IMG/VR virus record: IMGVR_UViG_3300031576_000187
Location: 1-37,079 of that record
Strand: one strand, 5' to 3'
DNA length: 37,079 nucleotides
Source: a virus
Each line of letters begins with the position of its first letter. The stretch's first letter is position 1. The notes below the pieces were generated by a model. That model saw nothing but the letters and a program-made list of their open reading frames with translations. It had not been told where the DNA came from and ran no database searches. The translations under genes and the position numbers were made by a program. Shown here piece by piece: positions 37,058 to 37,079 of this stretch.

Positions 37058-37079
37058 ATGCCCGAGTACCATGACAACC
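37058..37079 (+). CDS. Partial gene start at right edge
   Basis: ATG 37058 directly follows the stop of the tail fibre gene and reads MPEYHDN before the window ends. It is likely the next gene of the tail operon; only seven residues are visible. Confidence 0.4.

Noticed and set aside
1-37079. CRISPR arrays, insertion sequences and diversity-generating retroelements
   Set aside because: I see no regularly spaced direct repeats, no transposase and no reverse transcriptase in any frame.

Overview
The window is a stretch of a GC-rich, double-stranded DNA tailed bacteriophage genome. The base composition and the gene families (Erf, Gp37/Gp68, XF1762-like, DUF1367, N4gp56-type capsid, P22-type portal) suggest a proteobacterial host, perhaps a betaproteobacterium or a Xanthomonas relative; this is inference. 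There are no host genes, and both window ends cut through phage genes. I see no integrase, excisionase, ParA or full-length CI-type repressor, so nothing here proves a temperate life style.

Left arm (1-9519, all minus strand): one long, tightly overlapping early operon. It starts at a leftward promoter near 9555 and encodes a lipoprotein with an HExxH motif, a small membrane protein, an Erf annealing protein, a PD-(D/E)XK nuclease, an HNH nuclease, a coiled-coil protein, KTSC and DUF6166 proteins, SSB and unknowns. It continues with a Gp37/Gp68 (DUF5131) protein, an ASCH protein, a frameshifted outer-membrane beta-barrel gene and small accessory genes. Control region (9520-9636): two divergent promoters carry the same 13-bp operator in the same place in their spacers, and both transcripts would be almost leaderless. 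Right early arm (9637-15728, plus): a Cro/YdaS-like regulator, a replication initiator, an XF1762-like protein (frameshifted), an N4/N6 DNA methyltransferase, a proteasome-like Ntn hydrolase whose only sensible start codon is ATC, DUF1367, a Ref-like nuclease, a PD-(D/E)XK endonuclease and a possible late regulator.

Middle (15729-18970): a strong terminator, an initiator-like tRNA with anticodon CAT, two tandem hairpin terminators, then a minus-strand cassette (HTH/zinc protein, C5 methyltransferase with five repeats in the target-recognition region, three small genes) driven from a promoter that overlaps a perfect 18-bp palindrome. Right arm (18971-37079, plus): lysis genes, terminase small and large subunits, small unknowns, a P22-type portal, virion proteins, a scaffold-like acidic protein, a CsrA-like protein, the N4gp56-type capsid, head completion proteins and a tail fibre.

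The main discovery candidate is a phage-encoded CsrA/RsmA-like RNA-binding protein (31486-31695), plus three RNA hairpins with an identical 9-nt loop (GCAGGAAGT, an AGGA-type CsrA target) on co-varying stems. Each hairpin sits just upstream of the Shine-Dalgarno of a head-assembly gene: terminase small subunit, scaffold, and major capsid. This looks like a self-contained post-transcriptional circuit that sets the dose or timing of packaging, scaffold and capsid synthesis.
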